DNA of 64,000 bases. It comes from Corynebacterium sp. HMSC074A01 (GTDB lineage Bacteria; Actinomycetota; Actinomycetes; Mycobacteriales; Mycobacteriaceae). Positions within the stretch are counted from its first letter, which is position 1, and the number at the start of each line of letters is the position of its first letter. The notes beneath the pieces were generated by a model. It worked only from the letters and a program-made list of their open reading frames with translations, was not told the DNA's origin and made no database searches. This document shows positions 34,007-42,858 of this stretch, piece after piece. The translations under genes and the position numbers were made by a program. The stretch is taken from NCBI RefSeq assembly GCF_001831515.1, contig NZ_KV825598.1, positions 173,806-237,805 on the forward strand, given 5' to 3'.

Positions 34007-36430
34007 GTGGCGAAGCTTCTCTTCCGTCTGGGACGATGGTCGTTCCTGCACAAGTGGCGGGTCATTGTGGCCTGGCTGCTCATCCTCGGTGCCACCGCGG
34101 GCGGAGCGCTCTCGCTCATGCGCCCCTTTACCTCCGAGTTTGCGATCTCCGGCACCCCGGCGATCTCCGCGCTCGACACCCTGGAGGAGAACTTCCCCGG
34201 TGAGGGCAACGTCGCGACCGCGCCGGGCGTGAACCTTGTGTTTGCCGCCCCGGACGGCCGCACGCTGGATGAGCCGGAGTACATGGAGGCGATGGATCAC
34301 ACCGTCGGCTACATCCGCGACCACCTCGAAGGCCTGACCGGCACAGACCGCTTCGGCAACCCGGTGGAGGTCAACAAAGAGCTGCAGGACATGATCGTCG
34401 GCCAGAAGACGGAGATGGGCCTGCCGGAGGAAACCGCGCAGGTGGACGCGTACAACCTGCGCATGGTCTCGGACGACGGTCGGATCGGCTACACCACCTT
34501 CGAGTTCGGCGCGGAGTCCTCCATGTCGGTGGACCAGGCGGACCGCGACGTGGTCAATGAGGCGATGGAGCTCGGCCGCGAGGCGGGCCTCCAGGTCGAG
34601 GCGGGTGGCGCCGGCTTCGGCGACCCGATTGAGATCAACACGACCTCAGAGCTCATCGGCATCGGCGTGGCGTTCTTGGTCCTGCTGGTCACGTTCGGGT
34701 CGTTTGCAGCGTCGACAATGCCGATCGTCACCGCGATTGTGGGCGTGGGCATCGGCGCGCTGACGATCGTGCTGACCACCCACTGGGTGGAGCTCAACGA
34801 CGTCACCCCGGTGCTGGCCGTGATGATCGGGCTGGCAGTTGGGATCGACTACGCCCTGTTCATCCTGTCGCGCTACCGGCAGGAACGACATACACTCCCA
34901 GGTCCGGAGGCCGCCGGCATGGCGGTCGGTACCGCGGGCTCCTCCGTGGTCTTCGCCGGCACGACCGTCTTCGTCGCACTCGTGGCACTCGTGCTCGCCG
35001 GGATCGAGTTCTTGTCCTGGATGGGCCTGGCTGCAGCCTTTACCGTTTTGGTTTCCGTGCTGGTGGCGCTTACGCTGCTGCCCGCGCTGCTCGGCCTGTG
35101 GGGCGATCGTGCCTTCGCCGGGCGCATCCCCGGTATCGCGGGGCACGCGGGCCCGGGCACACGCCCCGCCAAGGATTTGGACGCCAAATCCATGGGCCGC
35201 AGCTGGGTCAACCTCGTGCGCCGCTTCCCGGCCGCTGTCATGGCGCTCGTCGTGCTCGGCCTCGGTGCGCTTTCCGCCCCGGTGCTCAACCTGGAGATGG
35301 CGCTGCCGTCGGATAGCACCTCCAACGTGGACACCACGCAGCGCAAATCCGCCGACCTCATGGCGGAGGGTTTCGGCCCGGGCGTGAACGCCCCGTTTTT
35401 GATTGTGGTGGACGCGCATGCGGCCGACCCGGCGTCGGAAAGCTTGCAGCCCTACATGGACGCGATCCCCGACGACACGGGCGGCGCGGAGAAAGCGGCG
35501 CTGGCCTCGTTCATGTACGCGGTTGGGCAGGCGAATACGGTCAACGGGATCGAGCACGCGCAGCTCATCGGCGCCAACGAGGACATGACTGCCGCGCAGA
35601 TCGTCGCCCACCCGCAGGGCGGCCCGGAGGAGGAGTACACCCTGGATGTGGCCCACGGCCTGCGGCAGACGCTGCACGAGGTCGAGGACGCCACCGGCGT
35701 GACGATCGGGCTGACCGGCCTGACCGCAGTGCAGATGGACATCACCGAGGAGCTCAGCGGGGCCATGCCGCTCTACCTGGCGATCGTGGTGGGCCTGGCG
35801 ATCCTGCTACTGATGATCGTGTTCCGCTCGATCATGGTGCCGCTGGTCGCAGGCCTAGGCTTCTTGCTCTCGGTCGGCGCGGCCTTCGGCGTGACCGTCC
35901 TGTTCTGGCAGGAAGGGCTGTTCGGCCTGGTGAACACGCCAGGCCCCATCCTGTCGTTCCTGCCCATCTTCCTCATCGGCGTGACCTTCGGCCTGGCCAT
36001 GGACTACCAGGTCTTCCTGGTCACCCGCATGCGCGAGCACTACCTTAAGCTGCGTCGCGCCGGCGACCCGGAAGCAGAAATCCGGGCCGTCCACGAGTCC
36101 GCCGTCGAGGGCTTCGCGCAGGGCGCGCGCGTGGTCACCGCCGCCGCAATCATCATGATCGCGGTGTTCGTCGCCTTTATTAACCAGCCGTTGCCGTTCA
36201 TTCAGATCTTCGGCTTCGCGCTCGGAGCCGCCGTGCTTTTCGACGCCTTCTTCATACGCATGTCCCTCGTCCCCGCCACCATGTTCCTCTTGGGCCGCTC
36301 CACCTGGTGGATGCCGCGCTGGCTCGACCGGATCCTGCCGCACGTGGACGTGGAGGGCACCGGCCTGGAGCGCGAGTTCGAAGACAAAAGAGACACCCCC
36401 GAGACCGAAGTATTGGAGCCCGCCCGATGA
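34007..36430 (+). CDS. cmpL1: RND/MMPL-family lipid transporter (CmpL1-like)
   Basis: 807-residue MmpL-type proton-driven transporter; corynebacterial relatives carry trehalose monomycolate to the outer envelope. N-terminal segment WRVIVAWLLILGATAGGA, an extracytoplasmic porter domain, then five segments with the proton-relay region GIDYALFILSRYRQ; the second half repeats this with DYQVFLVTRMREHY. The C-terminus is short, without the long tail of MmpL3. Position between tadA and tgt matches cmpL1 of C. glutamicum, which is the basis for the symbol. GTG start; stop overlaps the tgt ATG. Confidence 0.82.
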   Translation: MAKLLFRLGRWSFLHKWRVIVAWLLILGATAGGALSLMRPFTSEFAISGTPAISALDTLEENFPGEGNVATAPGVNLVFAAPDGRTLDEPEYMEAMDHTVGYIRDHLEGLTGTDRFGNPVEVNKELQDMIVGQKTEMGLPEETAQVDAYNLRMVSDDGRIGYTTFEFGAESSMSVDQADRDVVNEAMELGREAGLQVEAGGAGFGDPIEINTTSELIGIGVAFLVLLVTFGSFAASTMPIVTAIVGVGIGALTIVLTTHWVELNDVTPVLAVMIGLAVGIDYALFILSRYRQERHTLPGPEAAGMAVGTAGSSVVFAGTTVFVALVALVLAGIEFLSWMGLAAAFTVLVSVLVALTLLPALLGLWGDRAFAGRIPGIAGHAGPGTRPAKDLDAKSMGRSWVNLVRRFPAAVMALVVLGLGALSAPVLNLEMALPSDSTSNVDTTQRKSADLMAEGFGPGVNAPFLIVVDAHAADPASESLQPYMDAIPDDTGGAEKAALASFMYAVGQANTVNGIEHAQLIGANEDMTAAQIVAHPQGGPEEEYTLDVAHGLRQTLHEVEDATGVTIGLTGLTAVQMDITEELSGAMPLYLAIVVGLAILLLMIVFRSIMVPLVAGLGFLLSVGAAFGVTVLFWQEGLFGLVNTPGPILSFLPIFLIGVTFGLAMDYQVFLVTRMREHYLKLRRAGDPEAEIRAVHESAVEGFAQGARVVTAAAIIMIAVFVAFINQPLPFIQIFGFALGAAVLFDAFFIRMSLVPATMFLLGRSTWWMPRWLDRILPHVDVEGTGLEREFEDKRDTPETEVLEPAR

Positions 36431-37665
36431 GTACAGACCTTTCCTTTGACGTCGGCACCGAGCTGGGCCGCGCCCGCACCGGCACGATTCACACCCCGCA
36501 CGGCGACATCCAGACGCCCGCGTTCATCCCGGTAGCCACGAAGGCGACGGTGAAGACGCTCACCCCGGAGCAGATCCGCGGCACCGGCGCCCAGGCCATC
36601 CTGTCCAACGCCTACCACCTGTACCTGCAGCCGGGGCCGGAGATCGTCGACGAGGCAGGCGGGGTCGCTGCCTTCGAAAACTGGCACGGCCCCACCTACA
36701 CCGACTCCGGTGGCTTCCAGGTGATGAGCCTGGGCGTGGGATTCAAGAAGGTGCTCGCGATGGACGTCGCCGACCTGCACGAGAGCGACATCCGCGCCGC
36801 GAACAAGGACCGCATGGCCCGCGTCGACGACGACGGGGTCGACTTCAAGTCTTTCATCGACGGCTCCCTGCACCGCTTCACCCCGGAGGTGAGCATGCAG
36901 ATCCAGCACCAGCTCGGCGCCGACATCATGTTCGCCTTCGACGAGCTGACCACCCTGGTGGACACCCGCGAGTACCAGGAGCACTCAGTGGAGCGCACCC
37001 GCCGCTGGGCGAAGCGCTGCCTGGACGAACACGACCGGCTCACCCGCGCCCGCACCGGCAAACCGCTGCAGTCGCTGTGGGGCGTGGTCCAGGGCGCGCA
37101 ATACGAGGACTTGCGCCGCCAGGCGACCCGCGGCCTGCTCGAGCTGGACCGCGTCGCGCGCGAGGAGGGCAAGCGCGGCTTCGGCGGCTTCGGCATCGGC
37201 GGGGCGCTGGAGAAGGAAAACCTAGGCACCATCGTCGGCTGGGTCACCGACGAGCTGCCTGCGGACAAGCCCCGCCATCTGCTTGGCATCTCTGAGCCGG
37301 ACGACATCTTCACTGCCGTCGAGGCCGGCGCCGACACCTTCGACTGCGTGGCCCCGACCCGGCTCGGGCGCCGCGGCGGCGTCTACACCCTCGACGGGCG
37401 CATGAACCTCGCCGGGGCCCGCTTCAAGCGCGACTTCTCCGGCGTGGACGAGGAGTTTGGCGGCTACGTCTCCGAGAACTACTCCCGCGCCTACATCCAC
37501 CACCTGCTCAAGGCGAAGGAGTTTTTGGCAGGCACGCTGTGCACGATCCACAACCTGGAGTTCATGATCCGGCTCGTGGACAACATCCGTGCGGCCATCG
37601 ACGCCGGCGACTATGAGGCGTACCGCGACGAGTTCATGGGGCGGTACTACGCTAACCAGCGTTAA
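36427..37665 (+). CDS. tgt: tRNA-guanine transglycosylase lacking the zinc-ligand cysteines
   Basis: Exchanges G34 in tRNAs with GUN anticodons for a queuine-type base; 412 residues, coupled to cmpL by ATGA. The TIM-barrel is well conserved: TDSGGFQVMSL (base-binding Asp), GVVQGAQYEDLRRQ, FGIGGALEKE and the nucleophile region FDCVAPTRLGRRG. The C-terminal zinc subdomain has lost all three Cys ligands: the usual C-x-C-x-x-C is F344-G-G346-Y-V-S349, while the His (H375 in TIHN) and surrounding NYSRAYIHHL are kept. GALEKE replaces the usual G-L-x-V-G-E specificity loop. A queuosine precursor transporter and GluQ-RS are encoded 6 kb away. Confidence 0.88.
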   Translation: MSTDLSFDVGTELGRARTGTIHTPHGDIQTPAFIPVATKATVKTLTPEQIRGTGAQAILSNAYHLYLQPGPEIVDEAGGVAAFENWHGPTYTDSGGFQVMSLGVGFKKVLAMDVADLHESDIRAANKDRMARVDDDGVDFKSFIDGSLHRFTPEVSMQIQHQLGADIMFAFDELTTLVDTREYQEHSVERTRRWAKRCLDEHDRLTRARTGKPLQSLWGVVQGAQYEDLRRQATRGLLELDRVAREEGKRGFGGFGIGGALEKENLGTIVGWVTDELPADKPRHLLGISEPDDIFTAVEAGADTFDCVAPTRLGRRGGVYTLDGRMNLAGARFKRDFSGVDEEFGGYVSENYSRAYIHHLLKAKEFLAGTLCTIHNLEFMIRLVDNIRAAIDAGDYEAYRDEFMGRYYANQR

Positions 37666-37667
37666 TA

Positions 37668-37687
37668 AACTTTTCGCCGAAAAGTTA
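37668..37687. terminator. Bidirectional hairpin; dispersed AACTTTT palindrome copy
   Basis: AACTTTTCGCCGAAAAGTT between tgt (stop 2 bp before) and the convergent ABC permease, whose TAA stop is formed by the repeat's last bases. Arms of 9 bp around a single base. Likely acts as a bidirectional terminator. Confidence 0.7.
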
Positions 37688-40219
37688 GTCGGCGATTGCC
37701 TCCAGCGGCCCGGTGGCAGCGGCGCGCCGGGCCGGCCAGAGCGCGGCGAGCACGCCCACGACCAATGAGCCGAAAAGCACGATGCCGATCATGCGCGTCG
37801 GCACGATGATTGCGGACATGCCCTGACTCTCCAGCACGGTGAGGAACGCCCAGCCGAGTCCCAGCCCGAGGAGCACGCCGAGGACCGCGCCGAAGACGGA
37901 CATCTGCACCGACTCGAGCGTGATCATGGTGCGCACCTGCCTGCGCTGCGTGCCGACTGCGCGCAGCATGCCGATCTCCTGGCGGCGCTCGATGACAGAG
38001 AGCGTGAGCGTGTTGATGATGCCCAGCACCGCGATGATTACGGCAAGTGAGAGCAGTGCGTAGAGGATGAACAGCATTTGGTCGATGAGCGCTCCGACTT
38101 CGCCGGCCGCATCCTCGGCGGAGCGGACCTGCACCACGATGTCGTGGCGCACTGCGTCCTCGAGGTTCGCGCGCAGCTTCTCAACGTCCACAGTGCCGTC
38201 ACCGCCGACACCCACCATCAGGATCGTCTCCGCTCGCCACGTCGCCACCTTGGCGGCGGCCTGCGCGGACACGACGAAGGTCTGCAGCACGTTGGAGTCC
38301 TCGGAGATGCCGCCCACGGTCACCGTCGTCGTTTCGGTAGAGACGCCGGGCGCGGCGATCTCAACAGTGTCGCCGACGTGCCAACCGCGCTCGGCGGCGA
38401 TGCGGGAAGGCGCGATCAGCGTGTCGCCGGTGAGATCCGCAGAGCCTTCCACCATGTTGAGCTGGAGCAGGTCGGCGGCGTCGCCGTGGATCAGGTCGGT
38501 GGCACCGACCTGTCCGAGCTGGTGGCCGTACTCACCATCCACCGTCACCGGTGCTTGGCTGTAGCTGGTGATGGTGCCGACTCCGTGGACGTCGGCAAGC
38601 CGCTCCGGCAGATCGCTGGGCACGGGGAAGGAGCCGAGGTCGGGGCCGTAGAGGACGTAGTCGGCGCTGAACTCGCTTTTCGCCATGTCGTCGAGCGAGT
38701 GCTTCATGCTCGCGCCCAGCATGCCGATCACCGTGACCAGCGCGATGCCCAGCATGAGCGCGAAGGCGGTGGTCGCGGTGCGGCGCGGGTTGCGGCTGGT
38801 GTTTGTCGACGCCAGCTTGCCGACGGCTCCGAAAGGCAGCCCGATCGCCCGCCCGAACGGCGGCACCACCGGCAGGCTGAGCGCGGGCCCAGCGAGGAAC
38901 AGGCCGCTAATCGCGCCGAGCGCGGCCACCCCGACGAGCGCGGCGCGGCGCCCGGCGGAGCCGTCCTCCCAGCTCATGCCGACGGCCGCCGCGGCCACCC
39001 CGAGGACGACGAGGATGAGGCCGGCGATCGTGCGTGCCTTGAGCGGCTGCGGGGTGGCGGACTCGCTGGCGCGCATCGCCTCGACCGGGCGGACCTTGCC
39101 TGCGCGGCGGGCGGGCGTGAGCGCGGAGACGATGGTGACCGCGGTGCCGACGACCAGGGGCACAAGCACTGCTTGCCAGGAAAGGCCGAGGCCGGTATCG
39201 GGAAGCTCCATGCCGTGGGCGCGCATCGCCACCTTGATCGCGGCGACGAGCCCCACGCCGCCGGCCACACCGAGGGCGGAGCCGAGCACGCCGACGAGCG
39301 CGGACTCCAGCGCCACCGAGCGTGTGATCTGGCCGCGGGTCGCGCCGATCGCGCGCAGCAGCGCGAACTCCTTGGTGCGCTGCGCCACGATCATGGAGAA
39401 GGTATTGGCAATCAGGAAGGTGCCCACCAAAAGCCCCACCAGCGCGAAAGCGATGAGGAAGTAGCTGACAAAGCTCAACGCGTCGCGGATCTGCTTGCTG
39501 GTCTCCTCCGCGACCGATTCGCCGGTGTTGATATCTAAGTCGGGGTGCGCCGCACGCAGCTTCTCGACGAGCGCTTCCGGCTCAGTATCTCGCCCCGCGA
39601 CCGTCAGCGCGGGCACCGTGTCGCCCTGCGTGTAGTACTCCGTATACGTCTCCGGGCTGACCCGGAACAGCAGGGAGGACTGCTGGGCGAGTTCGTGGTC
39701 GTAAAAGCCGGTGACGGTGATGTCCTGGCGGCCGTCCCTGTCGACGACGATGAGGCGCTCGCCGAGTTCGATGCCGTAGTTCTCCGCGCCGTTGCGGTTG
39801 ACTACAGCCTCGCCGACCTGCTCCGGCGCGTTGCCGTCGACAAGCTCGGTAGGCGCGCCGACAGCCTCGTCTGGGCCGTAGTAGAGGCCCAGGCGGGAGG
39901 CACCCATCTTCATTTGGATGGCGGTTTCGTCCTCGTGAGCTGCGACAATGGACTTTTCGGCGAAAAGATTGGTCCGCGCCACCGCCGGGTCGTCGGCAAT
40001 GGCTTCGGCTTCCTCTCGCGACATGGGGCCCTTGACTACCGCGTCAGTGCCGTCGAGGACCGTGCCCACCGCCGAGTCGAAGGTGGAGGAGAGCATGGAG
40101 GTAAACATCAGCGCTCCGGACAGGAACGCGGTGCCGAGCACGACCGAGAGGACGGTCAGGGCGAGCCGGAGTTTGTGGGCCGCAACGTTGCGCAGCGACA
40201 CTTTCGTCATCGGGCGCAT
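37685..40219 (-). CDS. MacB/FtsX-type ABC permease (844 aa)
   Basis: Large permease with two MacB-type extracytoplasmic domains. An N-terminal membrane segment (LRLALTVLSVVLGTAFLSGA) is followed by domain 1 (about 50-240), three segments around LIAFALVGLLVGTFLIANTF and TRSVALESALVGVLG, a middle membrane block (400-450), domain 2 (about 500-700) and three final segments. Each FtsX core carries a coupling helix (EFALLRAIGATRGQ; EIGMLRAVGTQRRQ). A copy of the dispersed palindrome (39952-39970) encodes LFAEK. Operon TetR-ATPase-permease. ATG at 40219 or 40210 (MTKVSLRNVAAHKLR) are both possible. Substrate unknown, probably an envelope lipid, protein or toxic compound. Confidence 0.9.
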   Translation of the reverse strand: MRPMTKVSLRNVAAHKLRLALTVLSVVLGTAFLSGALMFTSMLSSTFDSAVGTVLDGTDAVVKGPMSREEAEAIADDPAVARTNLFAEKSIVAAHEDETAIQMKMGASRLGLYYGPDEAVGAPTELVDGNAPEQVGEAVVNRNGAENYGIELGERLIVVDRDGRQDITVTGFYDHELAQQSSLLFRVSPETYTEYYTQGDTVPALTVAGRDTEPEALVEKLRAAHPDLDINTGESVAEETSKQIRDALSFVSYFLIAFALVGLLVGTFLIANTFSMIVAQRTKEFALLRAIGATRGQITRSVALESALVGVLGSALGVAGGVGLVAAIKVAMRAHGMELPDTGLGLSWQAVLVPLVVGTAVTIVSALTPARRAGKVRPVEAMRASESATPQPLKARTIAGLILVVLGVAAAAVGMSWEDGSAGRRAALVGVAALGAISGLFLAGPALSLPVVPPFGRAIGLPFGAVGKLASTNTSRNPRRTATTAFALMLGIALVTVIGMLGASMKHSLDDMAKSEFSADYVLYGPDLGSFPVPSDLPERLADVHGVGTITSYSQAPVTVDGEYGHQLGQVGATDLIHGDAADLLQLNMVEGSADLTGDTLIAPSRIAAERGWHVGDTVEIAAPGVSTETTTVTVGGISEDSNVLQTFVVSAQAAAKVATWRAETILMVGVGGDGTVDVEKLRANLEDAVRHDIVVQVRSAEDAAGEVGALIDQMLFILYALLSLAVIIAVLGIINTLTLSVIERRQEIGMLRAVGTQRRQVRTMITLESVQMSVFGAVLGVLLGLGLGWAFLTVLESQGMSAIIVPTRMIGIVLFGSLVVGVLAALWPARRAAATGPLEAIAD
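39952..39970. repeat. Dispersed AACTTTT palindrome, copy inside ABC permease
   Basis: ACTTTTCGGCGAAAAGATT, arms slightly decayed at the outer bases, read on the minus strand as LFAEK. Same codon phase as the copies at 3920, 7397 and 57725. Confidence 0.65.
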
Positions 40220-40222
40220 GCG

Positions 40223-40969
40223 TTAAACCTCAATCCCGGCCATGACCTGCAGGATGGTGTCCATGGTGGGGTGCGTGAGTTCGTCGATAATCGCGCCGTC
40301 GCGCAGGAAGATTACGCGGTCGGCGAAGGAGGCGGCGCGCGCGTCGTGGGTGACGATGACGACGGTCTGGTCATCGCTGTCCACCGCGGTGCGCAGGATG
40401 CGCAGGACCTCGGTAGAGGAGTTGGAGTCGAGGTTGCCGGTTGGCTCGTCGCCGAAGATGATCTCCGGGCGCGAGACTAATGCGCGGGCGCAGGCCACGC
40501 GCTGCTGCTGGCCGCCGGAGAGCTCGGCGGGGCGGTGCGTGAGCCGCTCGTCCAGGCCGAGTCGGCGCGTGATCTGCGCGAACCACTCCTGGTCGATGGT
40601 GCCACCGGCGATATCCGTGGGCAGCGTGATGTTTTCCGCCGCGGTCAGGGTGGGGACCAGGTTGAAGGACTGGAAGATGAAGCCGAGGCGGTCGCGGCGC
40701 AGGGTGGTCAACGCCCCGTCGTGAAGCGAGGAGAGCTCCGTGTCGCCGAGGAAGACCTCGCCGGAGGTGGCCGAGTCGAGCCCGGCCATCACGTGCATCA
40801 GTGTGGACTTGCCGGAGCCGGAAGGGCCCATGATGGCGGTGAACTCACCGCGGCGAAACTCCACGTTGACCCCGTCGAGCGCGCGCACCTGCGTGTCGCC
40901 CTCGCCGTAGGTTTTGACCAAGTCGACCGCCCGGGCGGCGGGCACTGCTGCACGATCCATGCTGCCCAT
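40223..40969 (-). CDS. ABC transporter ATP-binding protein (MacB/LolD type)
   Basis: 248-residue ATPase partner of the 844-aa permease, 3 bp upstream of it. Walker A GPSGSGKST, Q-loop FIFQSFNLVP, signature LSGGQQQRVACARAL, Walker B IIFGDEPTGNLD and switch HD in IVTHDARA. Starts 15 bp after the double-TetR gene on the same strand, so expression is probably controlled by that regulator. Confidence 0.93.
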   Translation of the reverse strand: MGSMDRAAVPAARAVDLVKTYGEGDTQVRALDGVNVEFRRGEFTAIMGPSGSGKSTLMHVMAGLDSATSGEVFLGDTELSSLHDGALTTLRRDRLGFIFQSFNLVPTLTAAENITLPTDIAGGTIDQEWFAQITRRLGLDERLTHRPAELSGGQQQRVACARALVSRPEIIFGDEPTGNLDSNSSTEVLRILRTAVDSDDQTVVIVTHDARAASFADRVIFLRDGAIIDELTHPTMDTILQVMAGIEV

Positions 40970-40984
40970 TGTGTCATGGCGCAG

Positions 40985-42364
40985 TTAGTTCGGGCGCAAC
41001 TCCAGCACGTTGATCATGCCGCGCAGGCCGATGTCCATGATGCGGGAGCTGACCTGGAAGCAGAACTCAGGGGTGTGATAGCGCAGCGCGCCGACCGTGA
41101 CGAGCTGGGCGATGCCGTGCACGGCGGCCCACAGCGCCATCATCTGGGTGTAGAGGACCCAGGTGGAGCGCGGGCCCTCGGACTCGGAGATCGCGTCGCG
41201 CACGATGTTCATCAGGAAGGTGAAGGCCTTGCCCATGTCGAAAGGCTGGGACATCCCGCCCTCGTCGTCGAAGGAGACGGGGACGATCGAGCGGCTCGAG
41301 ATCTCGATCAGCGCGACAAAGCCGACCGGGTCACTCAGCGCATACTCGACGTAGCCGAAGCCAGCGGCCTTGATGTAGGTCAGGCTCGGCGAGCCGTCGG
41401 GGACGCACGCCGCCTGGCGCATGATGGCCTGGGTGTTCGCCTCGTCGAGGTAGATCTCCAGTTCGCGGAGGAGGGCCTGGTCGCCGTCGAAAAGCTGGGT
41501 GGCAGTTTTCAGCGGAATGTCCGCGCGCTGTGCTGCGTCCTTCAGAGAGAAGTTGGTCAGGCCATCCGCCACAACCTCTTCGGCGGCACCGCGCAGGATG
41601 GCCTCGCGGATCTCGTCCTTGGTGCCGCGTGGCATGTCCTTGGCCAGGGTGGTCCAGGTTTCGGAGGCCGGGCCGGGGATGGTGCCCGGGTCGAAGCGGA
41701 GAATGTTGCCCTCGCTCATGGTGTTGCACATGCCGGAGAGCATGGAGTTCATGGCGGCCTGGAAGGTCTGGCGCTTCGCGGTCGGGGAGAGGTGGCGCAT
41801 GATGCCGAAGGTGGCCAGGTGCGCCAGGCCGTGTGCCTCGGAAAGCAGGGCGAGCGTGCCGGTGATCAGGAGTTCTTCCTGGATCGGGTGGCCCAGCTCG
41901 TTGATCGCCTCGACGAGGAGGTTGAGCACGCGCGCGCTGACCTCGGGGAACGCGTCCGGCTTGAGGGGGCGTGTAATCTCGTCCTCGATGTTGGGGAAGT
42001 CCTCGGTGACCTTCGAGTGGCTGTAGGCCGCAAAGTAAGTCGGGTTGTCCAGCGCGGCGTTGAAGTAGCCGGTGGCGTTTGCCAGTACGCGCTTGATGAT
42101 CGGCGTATCCTCCGGGAGCTTCGCCAGCTCGCGGTCGGCGTAGTCGCGCAGGCGGTCGTTGAGGAACTCGGTGACCCCGGCGAAGAGGGCGGCATCATCT
42201 GCGTAGAGCGCGCGGGCCTCGTCCAGCGGGATGTCGGCCTGGTTAGCGGCGCGCTCTAGCGTGAGCGCCTCTTTGTCGCCGCGGCCCAGAATCTGTGCGG
42301 CCGTGTCCAGGAGCCTGTGCTCGACTGAACCGGCGGCGGGCGCGGAAGTATCTTGTGCAGTCAC
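40985..42364 (-). CDS. Double TetR-type transcriptional regulator (two TetR units in one chain)
   Basis: 459 residues made of two tandem TetR-like halves. The first helix-turn-helix is at about residues 16-62 (HRLLDTAAQILGRGDKEALT, then LERAANQADIPLDEARALYAD). The second is at about 246-295 (EIREAILRGAAEEVVADG, then LKDAAQRADIPLKTATQLFDG). Each is followed by about 150-170 helical residues of ligand-binding type. A normal TetR is half this size and dimerises, so this looks like a fused dimer. GTG start, with an inverted repeat overlapping it. First gene of the operon with the MacB-type exporter, suggesting autorepression released by an exporter substrate (inferred). Confidence 0.8.
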   Translation of the reverse strand: MTAQDTSAPAAGSVEHRLLDTAAQILGRGDKEALTLERAANQADIPLDEARALYADDAALFAGVTEFLNDRLRDYADRELAKLPEDTPIIKRVLANATGYFNAALDNPTYFAAYSHSKVTEDFPNIEDEITRPLKPDAFPEVSARVLNLLVEAINELGHPIQEELLITGTLALLSEAHGLAHLATFGIMRHLSPTAKRQTFQAAMNSMLSGMCNTMSEGNILRFDPGTIPGPASETWTTLAKDMPRGTKDEIREAILRGAAEEVVADGLTNFSLKDAAQRADIPLKTATQLFDGDQALLRELEIYLDEANTQAIMRQAACVPDGSPSLTYIKAAGFGYVEYALSDPVGFVALIEISSRSIVPVSFDDEGGMSQPFDMGKAFTFLMNIVRDAISESEGPRSTWVLYTQMMALWAAVHGIAQLVTVGALRYHTPEFCFQVSSRIMDIGLRGMINVLELRPN

Positions 42365-42384
42365 GTCTATAAGTCTAGCTGCAC
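42355..42384. promoter_or_regulatory. Inverted repeat at the double-TetR start
   Basis: GTGCAG and CTGCAC arms, 18 nt apart, spanning the GTG start and a TATAGA-like sequence. Candidate autoregulatory operator for the TetR-type gene. Confidence 0.35.
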
Positions 42385-42500
42385 TGAGAGTGATCTCCCA
42401 GCGCAGCGGGCATGTCTTGGGTCGTTCTGAAGCGGCGCTCAGCGCCGATTTATTGGGGGCTCAGCTCCGGGGCGAAAATCGTAAAAATCCCATAAATGCG

Positions 42501-42542
42501 CCGAACGGGTCCCACACTGTGGAAAGCGTGAGACCCGTTCGG
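42501..42542 (-). terminator. Long hairpin after the antitoxin-like gene
   Basis: 15-bp stem with one mismatch (CCGAACGGGTCCCAC / GTGAGACCCGTTCGG) and a 12-nt loop, 22 bp beyond the stop of the 57-residue gene; T-rich sequence follows on the minus strand. Confidence 0.75.
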
Positions 42543-42563
42543 GGGGAGAAGTTGGACGAGTGC

Positions 42564-42737
42564 TTACTCGTTCCCCAGCTTCTTATCCGCAGCTTCGCGG
42601 ACCTGGTCAACCTTGTCGTGCTTGTCCTCGCCCAGCTTGTCCTTTGCGGCGTCAGCGGCCTTGTCCAGGCCCTGGTCCGTAACCTGCTCGGCCTTGTCGG
42701 AGTTCAGTGCATCCTTTGCCTTATCAAAAACGCCCAT
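42564..42737 (-). CDS. Rv0909/MT0933-type antitoxin-like small protein (57 aa)
   Basis: MGVFDKAKDALNSDKAEQ and a charged helical remainder ending DKKLGNE match the small MT0933-like antitoxin family of actinobacteria. AAAGGA lies upstream of the ATG. In mycobacteria the family member pairs with a START-domain toxin (Rv0910), but no toxin gene is adjacent here, so a solo or stress-related role is possible. Very rich in Lys, Asp and Ala, with the length and composition of CsbD-like proteins as well. Confidence 0.75.
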   Translation of the reverse strand: MGVFDKAKDALNSDKAEQVTDQGLDKAADAAKDKLGEDKHDKVDQVREAADKKLGNE

Positions 42738-42858
42738 TGTGCTAATCCTTTCGTTGCGTATCTACTAATCGTTCGCCCCCTCGCGGGAACCAACGTGCCC
42801 CAACATAACGACGCATCGCGGCCGTGTCGACCAATCGCAGTGAGTTGTAAGGGAATCG

